Shown here: piece by piece, positions 38,101 to 48,794 of the stretch | Position numbering within the stretch: position 1 is the stretch's first letter | Layout of the letters: each line of letters begins with the position of its first letter | NCBI GenBank assembly: GCA_963070105.1 | Contig: OY718804.1 | Coordinates: 7,981,817-8,045,816 of the forward strand | Source of the DNA: Litomosoides sigmodontis | Lineage: Eukaryota; Nematoda; Chromadorea; Rhabditida; Onchocercidae | Length of the DNA stretch: 64,000 bases | Direction of reading: 5' to 3' | Program-made: the position numbers and the translations under genes | The notes under the pieces: generated by a model | The model's database searches: none | What the model was told of the DNA's origin: nothing | What the model saw: the letters and a program-made list of their open reading frames with translations, nothing else

Positions 38101-40629
38101 GATTGCAAATTAGTATAATTGCATTGGTATTACGCGTGATTTAGTAAATCTTTAGAATTAACAAATGGGAGGAACGTTTTATTTGTTTCAAATTTTTTTG
38201 GCATTAATTCAGATAGAGATGACGCCAACTTTGATATCTTTCAATATTAATTCTTCTTTAGTTGCTCTATTGGATTAGTGTTTTACATGCTATCGCATCA
38301 TTTGCTTTGTTGGTGTCATTTTATCAATTAAAGGTTATCGTTTTAATTTTATTTTCAATCTGAATATTATCAATCTTTTAAATTAATTGATAATTTTGGT
38401 AGCGTAATTAATTACTTGAAGCATTTTCTGCAATTGAACCACTTCTTTTTCTGTTTTTGAAGGTGGATAAATGTCTTGCCACTTCTGTGATATTCAATCT
38501 TGATTTTTTGAAGTTTTCGTCAAATATTAAGTTTTTTAATAGTATTCAAATTTTGCAGATTCCGCTTATAACTTTTAAGCGTGAAAAAGAAGTCGCACGG
38601 CGTTTAATGTTTGACGGCTGTTGGCTTACAGAGGATGATGATGAAGAAAGAAGCTTGACAAAAACTGTCTTTTGGTAAAGTATTTTTATCTTTTTTACTT
38701 CTTCTGCACTGTCCAGTTGAAAAAGGAATTTGAAATGCCTTTCTTTTCACAGGTACATCGATCGTATTGTTATCAGTTCGAAATCATTTCCCATGAAGTA
38801 TTGGGATAAGTTTGTTCGCCGGAAGACAAGACAAAAATTCCGTGATCAAATTGATGAAGAAACATTAATTGCAGTTTTAGGTGAAGATAAACCAACAACG
38901 GATGCTGCGTTTGATTACAGGTAGGTGCGAAGGGGAAATTCATTTTTCATAGCTCTTTCTTTCATTTTGATCCTTCAAAGTGTAACTGAACTTGTGAAGG
39001 TTAAATTTGCAAGAAATTGCATGAAATTAGAACATAGATTTCATTCGTTTTTTTAATTTCATGAATGAGCACATTTTTTTCACAACGGAAGTTTCATTTA
39101 ATTAATTGTTGGGGAAGAATCAAATATGATGTGGGTGACTTCCTTCTTAGATACGCGTGTTGGCTATGGCTTGGAGTGATTTTGACCAATGGACAGTTCC
39201 TGTATCGCGTCCACTATTTACTTTGCTCAGCTCTTGGAGTCTTCGTTTCTCCGTTCTTCTACGCTTTTCATCTGATCGATGTGGTACTCTCTTTCCCCAT
39301 GTTGAAAGCTATTTTGCAGTCTGTTACTCATAATTTACAACAGGTAAACAATTATCTTTGACTTAATATTAAAATTCTCAGAACTGAAATTTATTCATAC
39401 GAATAGAGGAATTTGAAATTTTTTCTTAATCTAAAAAATAGCGGTAAATGCATAGCGTATATACAGCTATTTCATCTACTGAAACGTTTGAAATCTCTTT
39501 TCATTCCAATAAATTGCTGTGAACTAAATCTGTTCACAAGAATTTATCCAATTAAAAAAATGAAATGAATTCAGTTTTTTTATGTATGAGTAAGAAAGAG
39601 TGAACGATTAGATAAATTGATTTTTTCAGCTAATTTTAACAATTATGATGACACTGGTGGTTGTTTACTTATATACCGTCCTGGCGTTCAATTTCTTCCG
39701 CAAGTTTTACGTACAAGAGAGTGAAGGCGAAGAACCACCGGACCGGAAATGTCACAACATGTTGACGGTTAATTTTGGTTCTCTTTGATATTATTATTTT
39801 GTAGATAGCAATTGTATGAAATTTCGGAGGAAACAATTACTTGTTCAAAAGACATCAGTTTGCCTGTTAGGTATTTTATATAAACCAAGAAATCTATAAA
39901 ACTGAAAAAAAGGAATAAGTAGGTGTTGTAGTTAGAAGACTTAAATTAAACTTTGATTTGATGAGAAGTTAAGTTATCTCTTTTTTCCCAAAAATTTCAG
40001 TGTTTTATTTATCATTTCTACGCGGGAGTACGCGCAGGTGGCGGTATCGGTGATGAGCTGGAATCTCCGTACGGTGATGACTTGGAATATTGGAGAATGC
40101 TTTACGATATTTCCTTCTTCTTCTTCGTTATTATCATTTTACTTGCCATTATGCAAGGTTGGTATACTTTTCTTTATTGAAAAAGAAAAGTCGACTGCTT
40201 CGAAGTTGGCAACTTTAATAATCCTACTTCAGGTTTAATTATTGATGCATTCGGTGAATTACGTGATCAGCAGGAATCAGCAACTGAGAAATTGGAATCA
40301 TCCTGTTTTATTTGTGATATTGGCAAGGAAACATTTGATCGATTGCCACGTGGTTTCGAGACACATACCTCTAAGGAGCATAATTTTGCTAATTATCTGC
40401 AAGTTTTTTTCTTTCTTTCTCCCCTTCTTTCTCCCTCTCTCTTTAAAGATTTCTCTTAATTTAACAAAGTTTCAGCTTTTTCCTCCAACATTTGGTGAAC
40501 AAAGATGAAACGGAGTATACGGGACAGGAGACATATGTGCGGGAGAAGTACGATAATCGTGACTGGGAATTCTTTCCTGTTGGTGAATGTTTCATGAAAC
40601 AGTACGAAGATCAGCTTTTACAATCCTAA
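3891..40629 (+). CDS. unc-68: Ryanodine receptor, UNC-68 orthologue (complete gene, about 106 exons)
   Basis: This is the homotetrameric Ca2+-release channel of the sarcoplasmic/endoplasmic reticulum, needed for muscle excitation-contraction coupling. Exons were placed from splice sites and checked by phase; they sum to 15,200 coding bases (about 5,066 codons), the usual size for the family. Domain order is Ins145/MIR region, RIH, SPRY1, RyR repeats, SPRY2, SPRY3, central helical region, second RyR repeats, RIH-associated region, EF-hand pair, transmembrane domain with filter [11 protein letters not shown] (40025-40057), C-terminal zinc-binding motif and the conserved ending [12 protein letters not shown]. 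Exon coordinates are given in the seven segment entries that follow. Two introns use GC donors (35559, 40399). One cassette exists in two mutually exclusive versions. One junction in the variable linker (13761 to 13985) does not keep frame as I read it, so an unseen exon or an indel is likely there. Identity is near certain; individual exon edges in the linker are less so. Confidence 0.97.
8319..12362 (+). other. unc-68: unc-68 exons 18-31: SPRY1, first RyR repeat pair, SPRY2
   Basis: Exons: 8319-8489, 8586-8653, 8763-8946, 9064-9376, 9605-9708, 9845-9922, 10099-10258, 10425-10584, 10661-10859, 11002-11134, 11215-11387, 11567-11708, 11989-12086, 12230-12362. SPRY1 spans exons 18-21 ([28 protein letters not shown]). 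Exons 21-25 encode two RyR repeats, each with the hallmark of an aromatic GW.(Y/F)G turn: [14 protein letters not shown] and [17 protein letters not shown]2 follows in exons 26-29 ([19 protein letters not shown]). All exon phases are consistent. Confidence 0.93.
12709..16868 (+). other. unc-68: unc-68 exons 32-42: variable linker and SPRY3
   Basis: Exons: 12709-12833, 13022-13120, 13617-13761, 13985-14172, 14272-14444, 14672-14840, 15004-15090, 15331-15493, 15710-15940, 16062-16290, 16716-16868. The first four encode a basic/acidic low-complexity linker and are the least certain in the gene; the join 13761 to 13985 breaks frame. SPRY3 begins in exon 36 ([20 protein letters not shown]) and its fold runs to exon 39. 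Exons 40-42 match the following conserved helical block ([20 protein letters not shown]). The acceptor of exon 34 is taken at TTTTTTTAAG ending 13616 because the nearer GCAG acceptor does not fit the incoming phase. Confidence 0.75.
17026..22913 (+). other. unc-68: unc-68 exons 43-60: central helical solenoid
   Basis: Exons: 17026-17141, 17377-17545, 17647-17731, 17836-17951, 18106-18297, 18378-18492, 18926-19074, 19304-19487, 19756-19900, 20004-20122, 20240-20455, 20703-20791, 20906-21029, 21097-21223, 21698-21858, 22106-22246, 22355-22525, 22730-22913. Family blocks include [20 protein letters not shown] and [20 protein letters not shown]. Donor choice for exon 54 (20791) was decided by phase, because the next exon needs two bases carried over. 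All joins stay open. Confidence 0.9.
23049..28321 (+). other. unc-68: unc-68 exons 61-77: second RyR repeat pair and following helical region
   Basis: Exons: 23049-23239, 23425-23514, 23670-23802, 24077-24189, 24286-24431, 24543-24753, 24811-24944, 25200-25310, 25382-25623, 25738-25846, 25981-26117, 26383-26569, 26824-27100, 27294-27434, 27622-27768, 27845-28033, 28175-28321. The second RyR repeats show the signature [20 protein letters not shown] and, in exons 64-65, [16 protein letters not shown]. In vertebrates this domain carries the phosphorylation hotspot. Exon 75 starts at 27622 ([16 protein letters not shown]), aligned on the conserved FKREE motif. Confidence 0.9.
29279..29311 (+). 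other. unc-68: Candidate in-frame 33-base microexon of unc-68
   Basis: It is bounded by a TTTATAG acceptor and a strong GTGAGT donor. It is exactly 33 bases, starts and ends in phase 0 like its flanks, and would add eleven basic residues ([11 protein letters not shown]) before either form of exon 78. Alignment with known RyR proteins works better without it, so it would be optional at most. Confidence 0.3.
30392..30504 (+). other. unc-68: unc-68 alternative exon 78a (canonical version)
   Basis: 113 bases, phase 0 in, phase 2 out. It encodes the conserved RyR motif [20 protein letters not shown], preceded by a variable stretch containing WKTMI. Acceptor GATATTTTAG, donor AG|GTATCA. This version matches RyRs from worms to vertebrates, so it should be the default form. 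Confidence 0.9.
31195..31304 (+). other. unc-68: unc-68 alternative exon 78b (diverged version)
   Basis: 110 bases, phase 0 in, phase 2 out, with acceptor TTACCACAG and donor AT|GTAAGC. It encodes a second copy of the same segment: [16 protein letters not shown], then AVHLYRVE, aligning with 78a at W-K, Q-R-K-R and L-Y. It joins cleanly to exon 79. Using both exons gives AGG TAA, an immediate stop; skipping both shifts the frame. Confidence 0.8.
32116..36028 (+). other. unc-68: unc-68 exons 79-91: RIH-associated region and EF-hand pair
   Basis: Exons: 32116-32209, 32504-32577, 32738-32927, 33001-33180, 33475-33588, 33667-33787, 33917-34134, 34213-34399, 34547-34763, 34964-35067, 35345-35558, 35698-35800, 35925-36028. 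Exons 80-81 hold the acidic stretch ([11 protein letters not shown]). Exons 84-86 match the RIH-associated block ([19 protein letters not shown]). EF-hand loops lie at 34690-34725 ([12 protein letters not shown]) and 34995-35030 ([12 protein letters not shown]). The intron after exon 89 has a GC donor (AG|GCAAGT at 35559). Confidence 0.93.
36264..40629 (+). other. unc-68: unc-68 exons 92-106: membrane domain, pore and C-terminal domain
   Basis: Exons: 36264-36374, 36597-36776, 36849-36997, 37249-37321, 37405-37549, 37707-37833, 37921-38003, 38262-38333, 38559-38674, 38753-38920, 39151-39343, 39630-39767, 40001-40157, 40233-40398, 40476-40629. Exon 93 carries the first hydrophobic segment ([18 protein letters not shown]). 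Exons 94-96 are a Pro/Gln/Thr-rich linker in the divergent region. Hydrophobic segments follow in exons 97, 98-99, 102 and 103. Exon 104 carries the pore loop and filter [11 protein letters not shown] plus the inner helix ([15 protein letters not shown]). Exon 105 has the C-terminal zinc-binding motif: CFICD, then [15 protein letters not shown]. The last intron has a GC donor (CT|GCAAGT at 40399). Stop TAA 40627-40629. Confidence 0.95.
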
Positions 40630-43600
40630 TGACTTAATTCTAGAACTGTAAAGCTAGAAGCTAATTGTAATGAGTTTGGTGTGATTCTGAATGCAATTTT
40701 TGAAGCGATTTTAAGATTCTCAATTATGTTTCATTGAATTAATGCACCAAATTCATCGGTAGTGCATTGCTCATCGTCGATTCAACTAAGTAACTACTTA
40801 TTTGCATCCAGAAGAAAATGTAATTAAAATTTTTTGAATTAGAATGGAATTTTTATTTCGATTCGAAAAAGTGGTTCTTAAAACTTTGCTTGGATGAATT
40901 CCCGAGTAGTACCAGTGGAGAACGAAACTGAAACCTCAAAGAAGCGATCCATGTCATTATTTGTCACTTCCTTCTCTCCAGCTCTCTTCTGCTTCGTGCA
41001 ATTGCGCTTGACATCAATAAATATTTAGCTTAATTACTGGGCGTTGCTGCTTGAATCGCTCCAAATTTTCACGAACTCAATCCTAGATAATTGTCTTTTT
41101 GAGATAAATTCAACTAAAATGTACTTAAAATGAAACAGAAATTCACGTAAAATTGCAGAAAGTATAAAGCAAAATAGGCACTTAGAACTAAAAAAGAAAT
41201 TTCAAATGATCAAAATAGCTAAGGCCAATGTGCATGTTTCGCATAAATTAACGATTCAAAATCCAACCTTCTATTACAACCGATTCTTCCCTTTTCCTTT
41301 CCCTCCTCCACCAAAGAAATGCGAGACAAGTTGAAAAGGCTAATTTACAATTGCACACCTTTCATCTCAACGGTGTGGATCAGGCAGGTATTTATCATTT
41401 CCTAATTACTATCACCTACACTTCTTCTACTCTTATCGAGTAACAAAAAAAAATGTTTTTCGAATTCAATCAATATATCATTTCCAGTAAAGAACTATTC
41501 ACAGCAGTAACTATGATATCTTAAAGTGCAAAATGGAAAGCAATCATATGATGACGTTATGATTGTTTTTCATTTTCCAATTTAGTTGTCTTAGAACGGA
41601 ATTTGAAAAAACTTTCAACTATCCATTTTTTTGAATAAATCACATTATAGTTGTATTGTCAAAGAAGGAAGAGAAAAGATGTAAATTAATAGGGAACTTA
41701 CCTTTGAACTGACAACTCGTAAAAATCAGACTTAAAAGTTCGCCTCGGTTAACTGGCAATTATTCGATGAGAAAATACCGTAATGACTCGTTTTTGGTTT
41801 CATTTCTGGATGATTCACGTCTGATTTCGTAATGATTGCCCAAGAAGCAAAATTGACCAGGTGGGAATGGAATTATATTGCTCGTAGAATTTGCATTTTA
41901 TTATTTCCATCTGCTAAACAACAAGCATGCCAACGGCCACGTATGAAAGAGATTCATTTCACAAAACGATTACTGGAATCTCATTTCAAATTTACAATTC
42001 ACGGTGATAATTTAATAATCCGCCCACTCTTCTACACCTATACAAATAAAGCAGTTAACGATGCCCACCATCCTTACACACACCTGTTGCTTCTATCATT
42101 ATCTCGTAGCTGAACAGAGTAACTCTCTCATCTTTCCATAGTTGATGATGATCTAAGCTAACATCAGAAGTACTGATCCTAAAATCATCCGGCAGAGCTC
42201 ACGTCTTCCCTTAAAATCGATGACACTTTGTAATAATTGAAATTGAAATTAACGACTTCGTCCAGACCTTCATGTAGTCTAAAATTTACAAATTATTCAA
42301 AGCGTATTTTTATAAATCCATGATTAGCTAAATCCATCGTATTCCTTCTCGTATTGTTCCGATGCATCCATCATCCGTGAGAATTATTAATATTAAATTA
42401 ATTTTATAAGTTTTCATTACTCTTTCTTCCTTTATCTCTTTGAGTGATACTGTAAGTTTTCGACTCTTTAATTGACCATAAACTATCTTCATCATCGATC
42501 GTCTGTTATTAAACCGAAGCATTAGGCCTTTCCACTGCAACATGTATCACAGCTTTCACGTTATCTTTCCAACATTTCAATTTAAAACCACATGAAGCGC
42601 CGAAATTAATCTCTCCTCTCTCCCCGTCGACACGCAGGTTTTTAAAAATTTCAGATGCAAATGTCTGCCTAAACTTAAAATTAAGTAGTCCCTTCCTCTC
42701 ATGTTATGGTGATTTTTTGCGGAGAACTTCGGCAATCAATAATTGCTTAAACTCATTAGCAATTAGCTGCTTACTTCTCTCACAAATGTTAACAATAATT
42801 AGTTGATTAGTAAAGCGAACAACCACCCACAGCAATTCACAATTAAAGTGAGGAAAACGCGTACGTTTGGCTACCATTCCGGTCGAATTAATATTGAAAC
42901 AGCTGTTTAAAAAAAAAAAATTCGTTTTGAAATGAAAGCAAACTCTTTTACAATATTTCTAGGAAAACAACCAAATTTGAACAAATAATTGATTTTATTC
43001 CGAAGGAATTAATTAAGTGATTGTATACGTCAATGCTGTAAGCGTAATAAATTATTTCATTGAATGTAGCTATTTAATTATTGATTGAAATATAAGGTAA
43101 GCTGTGAAGGAAAGGAAAACACCGTGCCTGTATGATAATAAATTTGAAATGGTTTAGGAAGGGAGAATTGGCAAATAGGCTATTTCGTTGACCTTGCAGG
43201 TTGCTATCACCCACTCACCTTTGAATTTGCCGACACTTCTGTGATTTCATCACAACTATACCATTAGCATTTCGCGTTTCAACCATTGCAACGGCCTGTG
43301 AGCCACGCTCAGATGTCTCAGCGAAGTGTGGAACTTTTGCAATTTACTTATTGGTGCAATCTTCCTTTTGCACTGTAAAACGAAATTTCGGAATGCAAAA
43401 TGATATTTGAAGTGTTTAGCTAATGATTAGCGAAATAATTTCCAGTCGTTGAAATTACAATAAAAGTTTAATAGCTTAAATGAGAATTGCTATGGCAGTG
43501 GCCGAGTGAAATGGATGAAAATCTAAAAAACAAGAAAAAAATGCAGACAATTGAAAATTTCAATGACCAAAAATTTTTATGGATGACTGAGTGGACAAAT

Positions 43601-43695
43601 TAATTTCCATAATGCGCTTTTTGTCTAAGTGTTGCGACATATAAATTTTTTGTTTCCGGGAGAAATGGGGTAATAAAATTTATTTCATTTTTTAG
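40630..43695. other. Intergenic region between unc-68 and the synaptotagmin-like gene
   Basis: It includes the unc-68 3'UTR. Open frames here (for example 41832-42113) show no family motif and no convincing splice partners. I looked for a synaptotagmin transmembrane exon (hydrophobic run followed by a Cys/Lys cluster) and found none that was convincing. No RNA gene or mobile element seen. Confidence 0.5.
41016..41021 (+). terminator. unc-68: Possible unc-68 polyadenylation signal
   Basis: AATAAA about 390 bases after the stop codon, the first clean hexamer seen downstream. Cleavage site not determined. Confidence 0.4.
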
Positions 43696-43793
43696 ACAAA
43701 GTGGATTTGGATGATATGGCTCACTTACGCTGCTAATTGTGTGCTACCAAAAAAATCGAAATTTGAGTTCTGCAAAAGCTGCAAGTGATGAAG
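43696..43793 (+). other. Proposed first exon of the synaptotagmin-like gene
   Basis: A strong acceptor (CATTTTTTAG ending 43695) and a strong donor (AAG|GTGAGT) enclose 98 bases whose last six are ATG AAG. This joins in phase 0 to the exon at 44301. The acceptor could be a spliced-leader trans-splice site. Read instead as coding in frame 0, it gives WIWMIWLTYAANCV followed by a basic Cys-containing stretch and a stop, so a membrane-segment exon with a weak donor at 43785 is an alternative. Confidence 0.4.
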
Positions 43794-45905
43794 GTGAGTT
43801 TGAGTAAGCAACAAATGTCCGCTTCAGATCGAACTGATTTTCCGTTGGATTTCCGGAAACTCTTGCAACTGAGATGGCGAAGTCAAGAAGGAATGGAACT
43901 TTCAACTTTCAATTTTTATTTTCTCATTCGGTCTTCTCGTGCACATAAGTCATCCTCACATTTTGTAGCGTTGAACGATAGTACACCTAACCTGACTTGT
44001 GATGTGGGCGAGCGGAATAGCGTCAAACTCACCGATATTTCTCGGGTTACTTACGTGTTGCTCGAAGCGATCGAAATCACGCGGTGTTAGTTTCTTGGTG
44101 AAACTTTTAGTAAGGTTATTATCTATCCTCACTGAATTTCACCTCTACTTTTACCTGTCTCTTGCTATTCTCGCCTCTCGACACACACTCTTTCCGATTG
44201 CAAAATTCATCTGTGTGACAATTCTCGTGAAATGAAACTTTCATCTGTCTTTGTGTATGCTTTTCCGGATAGCTTCATAAACTGTAGAAACATTTACTAG
44301 CACAATGTGGAGAAGGCAATTCTTAGTGAACCAGTGCCAAACGTGTTACACGAGATTCCTGTACAACCGGTTGCTTCATCCGATCCCACACAACGGATCA
44401 GTTCATCCGATATTTCCAATGAGTTACCATCCTTTGGTAAAATACACTACAAGTTAGACTATGACTTTGGAACCAATACGGTTAGACCTTTATTGTATTG
44501 CACCTGTAGGATATTACCTGATCGTTCGCATCACTTTACTACTACTCTTACATTTGCAAGGAAACTTGCGAAATCTTTTATTTCATTCATTAGCATAGGA
44601 CAACGATGCAAAGTTACTTATATATTACGTTAGGTAAAAGTGACGGGTTATTACAGTTAGCGGTGACAATTTTTGAGTGTAAGGGCTTGCCAGCAATGGA
44701 CCGAAACGGAACGTCAGATCCATACGTGAAATTATGGTTGCTGCCGGAAAGAAAGCCAAAATTCGAGACGAAAATTAAACGAAAGTGCTTGAATCCTATT
44801 TTTAACGAAATATTCGCCTTCAATGTAAGTTATATTTTTCGTTTCATTTCAACGCAACTCATTTCTTTGATATCTCTCAAGCAAAACGATGCTTCACAAT
44901 ATTTTGAATTTCTTTAAATTTCATTACATTTTCTTGCAGATAGCATTTGCGGAACTTCAATATAAGATACTCCAATTAGCTGTGTATGATTTTGATCGAC
45001 TAAGAAAGGACGACCAAATTGGTCAATTATCAATACCATTGGAAAAAGTTGATTTTGGTATTACCATAGAAAAATGGTCTCGATTAAATCCACCAGAACA
45101 TGAGGCTAACTCGGTTTGCTTGTAATTTCAAATCTAAAATTAACATCGAATTACTAAGTGTAAGGTTGAGGATGGAGATCCTCTTAAGAAAATTGAAGTC
45201 GCAGAGTTTGAATAAAGAGATAAGTTTGAAACTGAGTACGTCATAGAATTTCAGGAGTCAAGACTTGGTGATCTTTGCTTCTCCTTACGGTATCGACCGA
45301 GTACAATGATTTTAACTGTAACAATTATGGAAGCTCGAAATCTTAAAAAAATGGATGTTGGAGGTCTATCAGGTTAGCGAATAAAATATTTCAAACTTCC
45401 AAACATAACTTCTCCATCACATTTAACTCTAACTTTTGCGCCGTGCTACAGATCCATTTGTGAAAATGCATTTGTACAACGGTCGGAAACTGATATCGAA
45501 GAAGAAGACAACACGAAAGTACAAAACACTGAATCCATACTATAATGAAAGTTTTCAGTTCAAACTGGAACAAGATTTATTAGAAGTGAGTTACGTGAAA
45601 TCTAATTAGCACTGACTTCTCAGTTGTGCAATTCCAACAAGCTAACTGTAATATTTTGATTAATCAACTACTGCTGTTGATTGCTAATTATTACTTTGCT
45701 GGGTTTTTTGCAGAAAGTTCATTTGGTTATCAGTGTTTGGGACTACGACAAGATAAGCAAAAATGATTTCATCGGTGAAGTAACGCTTGGCTCGTCATCT
45801 CTCAACGATTTTACAGTTAGTATTGCCAGCCGGAAGCAGTGGCTTGAAATGATGACCACTACCAGGCCTGTCGTTCATTGGCACACCTTACAGCCAAAAT
45901 TATGA
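43788..45905 (+). CDS. Tandem-C2 synaptotagmin-type protein
   Basis: Synaptotagmins sense Ca2+ through two C2 domains and drive vesicle fusion. Exons: 43696-43793 (5' leader plus ATG AAG), 44301-44480, 44657-44824, 44940-45113, 45255-45372, 45452-45585, 45714-45905 (stop TGA). All phases agree, giving 323 residues. C2A begins at [12 protein letters not shown] and keeps the Ca2+-binding aspartates ([22 protein letters not shown]). C2B has [14 protein letters not shown] and [10 protein letters not shown], a polybasic strand ([10 protein letters not shown]) and the synaptotagmin ending WHTLQ. It resembles the Syt1/2 group, but C2A is diverged, so it is probably not the snt-1 orthologue. No transmembrane segment is encoded with this start; a separate upstream promoter with a membrane-anchor exon remains possible. 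The C2 part is certain, the first exon is not. Confidence 0.85.
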
Positions 45906-48361
45906 CTTCTCATATCAAAAGTCTTTGTCCGAATACTGTTGATTTCCTTGGCTGATGATGTTAGGTAGTAAATAGTGGGTGAAATTTTTAGGCCTAAATA
46001 GTAACTCGAGAAAATAAGTCATAACAATGATTGATAGAGTAACGAAAATTACCAACTTGTGTAATCCTGCAAGATTTTACACTTTTCATAACACACAAAT
46101 AAATTATTAGAAATAATTTCAAAATTACCTTGTTGAATTGTTTGTATTGTTTTCAGTAAAGAATGAAGAAAAAAAATTTTAATCATTTGAAAGTCATAAT
46201 TGTTCAGTTTGCGCAGAACTTAACTCTTTCATCTCCTTCAATTCCATTTTCACTTTTCACTTTAGCAATTCGATGCAAACGCTGTTCTAGGGCGAAACAT
46301 TTCGGTGAATTTTACAACTTTCTTTAAGTAATTTATCAATTTGAAAAAATTTTATGAAATTTCCTCAACGGAAATGCATCATTCCATCGAATTATGATAC
46401 ACTTGCAAACTTCAAAACATTTCGCAGTTGAGTGATGCATGATTCACGTAAATAAAATTGTATTTGTTTTGTGAATTGCGATAAAGAATTCACTGTCAAC
46501 GTCCTTCCTTCATTCAGACATTTAGCGCCAGCCCTTAGTTTTTTGGCGCTCCCACCAATCTTTCGAGCAAACAGGAAGAGAGAAAGGAAACGTGATGTTT
46601 TTCCACTCATTCACTCTCACATGCAACTCTCAGTTTGGGAGAGTCGGTATTTGTTTAACGGCTTTTTCTTTTTTTTCAACCTGTACTCCTCCGAACTGCT
46701 ACGGAGTGAATTTCCTTATAAATTTACTTTCGAATTAGCTAAACAGCAAGCACATTTCTCCTATTCCTTTCACTATTCTACGGTTGAAGAAAAACCGCCG
46801 ATGCGGTCATTCGTGTAATTTCACTCTCTTTTTCTTCCTCCTCCAATGCAAGGTTTCTACTTCCCTTCACTTCGTCATTCCTGAAAGGTAGGAGAATTCT
46901 GGTCGGCAGCTCACGCATCTTTCTTGTTTGCGTGTAATTTGAAATGTCCACAAAAACAGCAATATTTACATGGGGTGGCAGGCGCCTAACGTTCAACGAG
47001 TGCTGCTGGAACTCGGAAACCGGATTCGACGGTCGCCTCGTCCATTTCCACACGTTTATTGAATGTTCACTTGTCACCTTTACAATGTCCCCACTGCACT
47101 CCTCTGCGCCACTGCGCTTTATTGCATCGTTGCTATAACAGCTTCTGTCGTATGAAAATTATAAGTGATTAGCAATCGATTCGCAGAATTTAGTTACACC
47201 TGTGGGTGGATGGGTGGACGAATGCATGCATATCCCTCCGTACCTCAAATTCACTCTTCGCTTTCGAATTTTGTATTTTACGCAAACAGCTGTTTGTTGC
47301 TCAGACATGACGACTTGCACTGTCCAACTCGTCAATGGTCATATGTCCTCTACTGTTTTCCCGAATTTCGCTAACCAAAGATCAAAGCATCCATTGGAAG
47401 CTCGCCACGCAGCTTCGTTTTCAATGTTGTGTTTTGCGACGGTCTATTCTCGTGCTTCCTTTGTCGATAGCATGCATGTATTTCGATTCATATCTTCCAC
47501 TGGTCGGTGCTACACGTTCGCTAAGTGATCTGAAAGCGCTAATTAGTAATTACTGATAATCTTGTGAGCAATGTTCCAAATGTGCATTTGCAACAAAGCC
47601 AGCCAGCATCAGCAATTGGTACGCTTGAGTGGTTCGATGATAGTTCACTGAGAGTACCTTCGTTGTGAAATGAATCAATCGTTACTTCTACCATTTCGTA
47701 TCTCCAAATTCAAATGTTTTAAAGTTTATTTTTACTCAAAATTCATTTCAATGTTACAATTTTATCTCAAAAATTCTACACTATTAAAGATATCAGTATT
47801 TCCAATTTTAACAATTATCTCATAACATTTAAAAATTATCGATTCAAAAATGAAAAGAATTTTTAGTGGAAAAATTGATGAGGAATTGTCATCAAATTTC
47901 GAAATTGATAATCATTGCTCTCTCTAAATGCTTTTTTTCCTCTCCTCCTGCATTACACCGTTGGAGTAATTTTTCAGCACTGTAGGTACACGAAGAGAAT
48001 ATTTGAGCATTCGATGTGACCTGACCTCTAACATATCGCATTCATTGACCTTTTAGCTACTGGGAGGTCAGTCATACCCATTTACGAATCATTTCTATGC
48101 TTTCAACTTTTCACTTCTCCCTGTTGCTGCGGCTGAATTCAGTGCTTGTTTCATTTGAACAGATTAATTAATCAGTAATTGCATCTTTCATCATCGTAAG
48201 AAACCTATCACACTGATCTCTCAGAGGAGTGGGAGGAAGAGAGGTGACACGATTTAGTCAGTGATTGATTTCTGAACAATTCCTCAGGCAAACTTCAAAG
48301 GACATCTATTGATGGAACGAATCAGTCGTTTCGTCTCCGTCAATTGCTGATGAAGTGATCC
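45906..48361. other. Intergenic region upstream of the first CX gene
   Basis: Several open frames of 60-115 codons overlap here on both strands (46471-46818, 46778-47077, 47202-47528). They conflict with one another, lack splice partners and show no motif, so none is called. The region is slightly richer in GC around 46850-47500. Confidence 0.5.
46098..46103 (+). terminator. Possible polyadenylation signal of the synaptotagmin-like gene
   Basis: AATAAA about 195 bases past the stop codon at 45905. Confidence 0.45.
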
Positions 48362-48369
48362 TATAAAAG
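48362..48369 (+). promoter_or_regulatory. TATA box of CX-module gene 1
   Basis: A textbook TATAAAAG lies about 950 bases before the coding start. Transcription would begin near 48390, giving a short 5'UTR exon, then an intron ending at the acceptor TTTTCAG (49306), 20 bases before the ATG. The 5'UTR donor was not resolved. Confidence 0.55.
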
Positions 48370-48680
48370 GCGGTGGAATGAGAGTGAAGGCAACGTTTCG
48401 CGTGTCTTCCTACGTCTGTTTCATCAGATCAGACTGTGTTCCTACGTCAGAAGGCTACATCACTCACTAACCATTGCGTTGCATACGTAGTAGTAAGTAG
48501 CACTTGAAGCTAAGCTTCTCTAAGGATTCCGTTGAATGGAAGAAGGACGAATGCTGCTAACACCAAACTCTCCAACGTATATGCTTATTACTACTGCAAC
48601 AGTTGCCTTGCATTTCGACGAAAACTATCGCACATAAATTTTATAGCATATTCAAATGTGTACTACCTATCCTATAGTAC

Positions 48681-48690
48681 GTGTGTGTGT

Positions 48691-48732
<42 letters not shown>

Positions 48733-48754
48733 GTGTGTGTATGTGTGTGTGTGT

Positions 48755-48787
<33 letters not shown>

Positions 48788-48794
48788 ACTGTGT
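48681..48794. repeat. Long TG microsatellite (about 110 bases)
   Basis: Almost pure TG repeat with scattered TA and TC interruptions, located in the presumed 5'UTR intron of CX gene 1. The Cys/Val open frame across it (48532-48840) is a repeat artefact. Confidence 0.9.

Noticed and set aside
41832..42113. 93-codon open frame downstream of unc-68
   Set aside because: No motif and no phase-compatible link to the synaptotagmin-like gene; contains no transmembrane segment.
46471..47528. Several overlapping open frames of 70-115 codons on both strands
   Set aside because: Mutually overlapping, no domain motif, no splice partners; expected by chance in a slightly GC-richer spacer.
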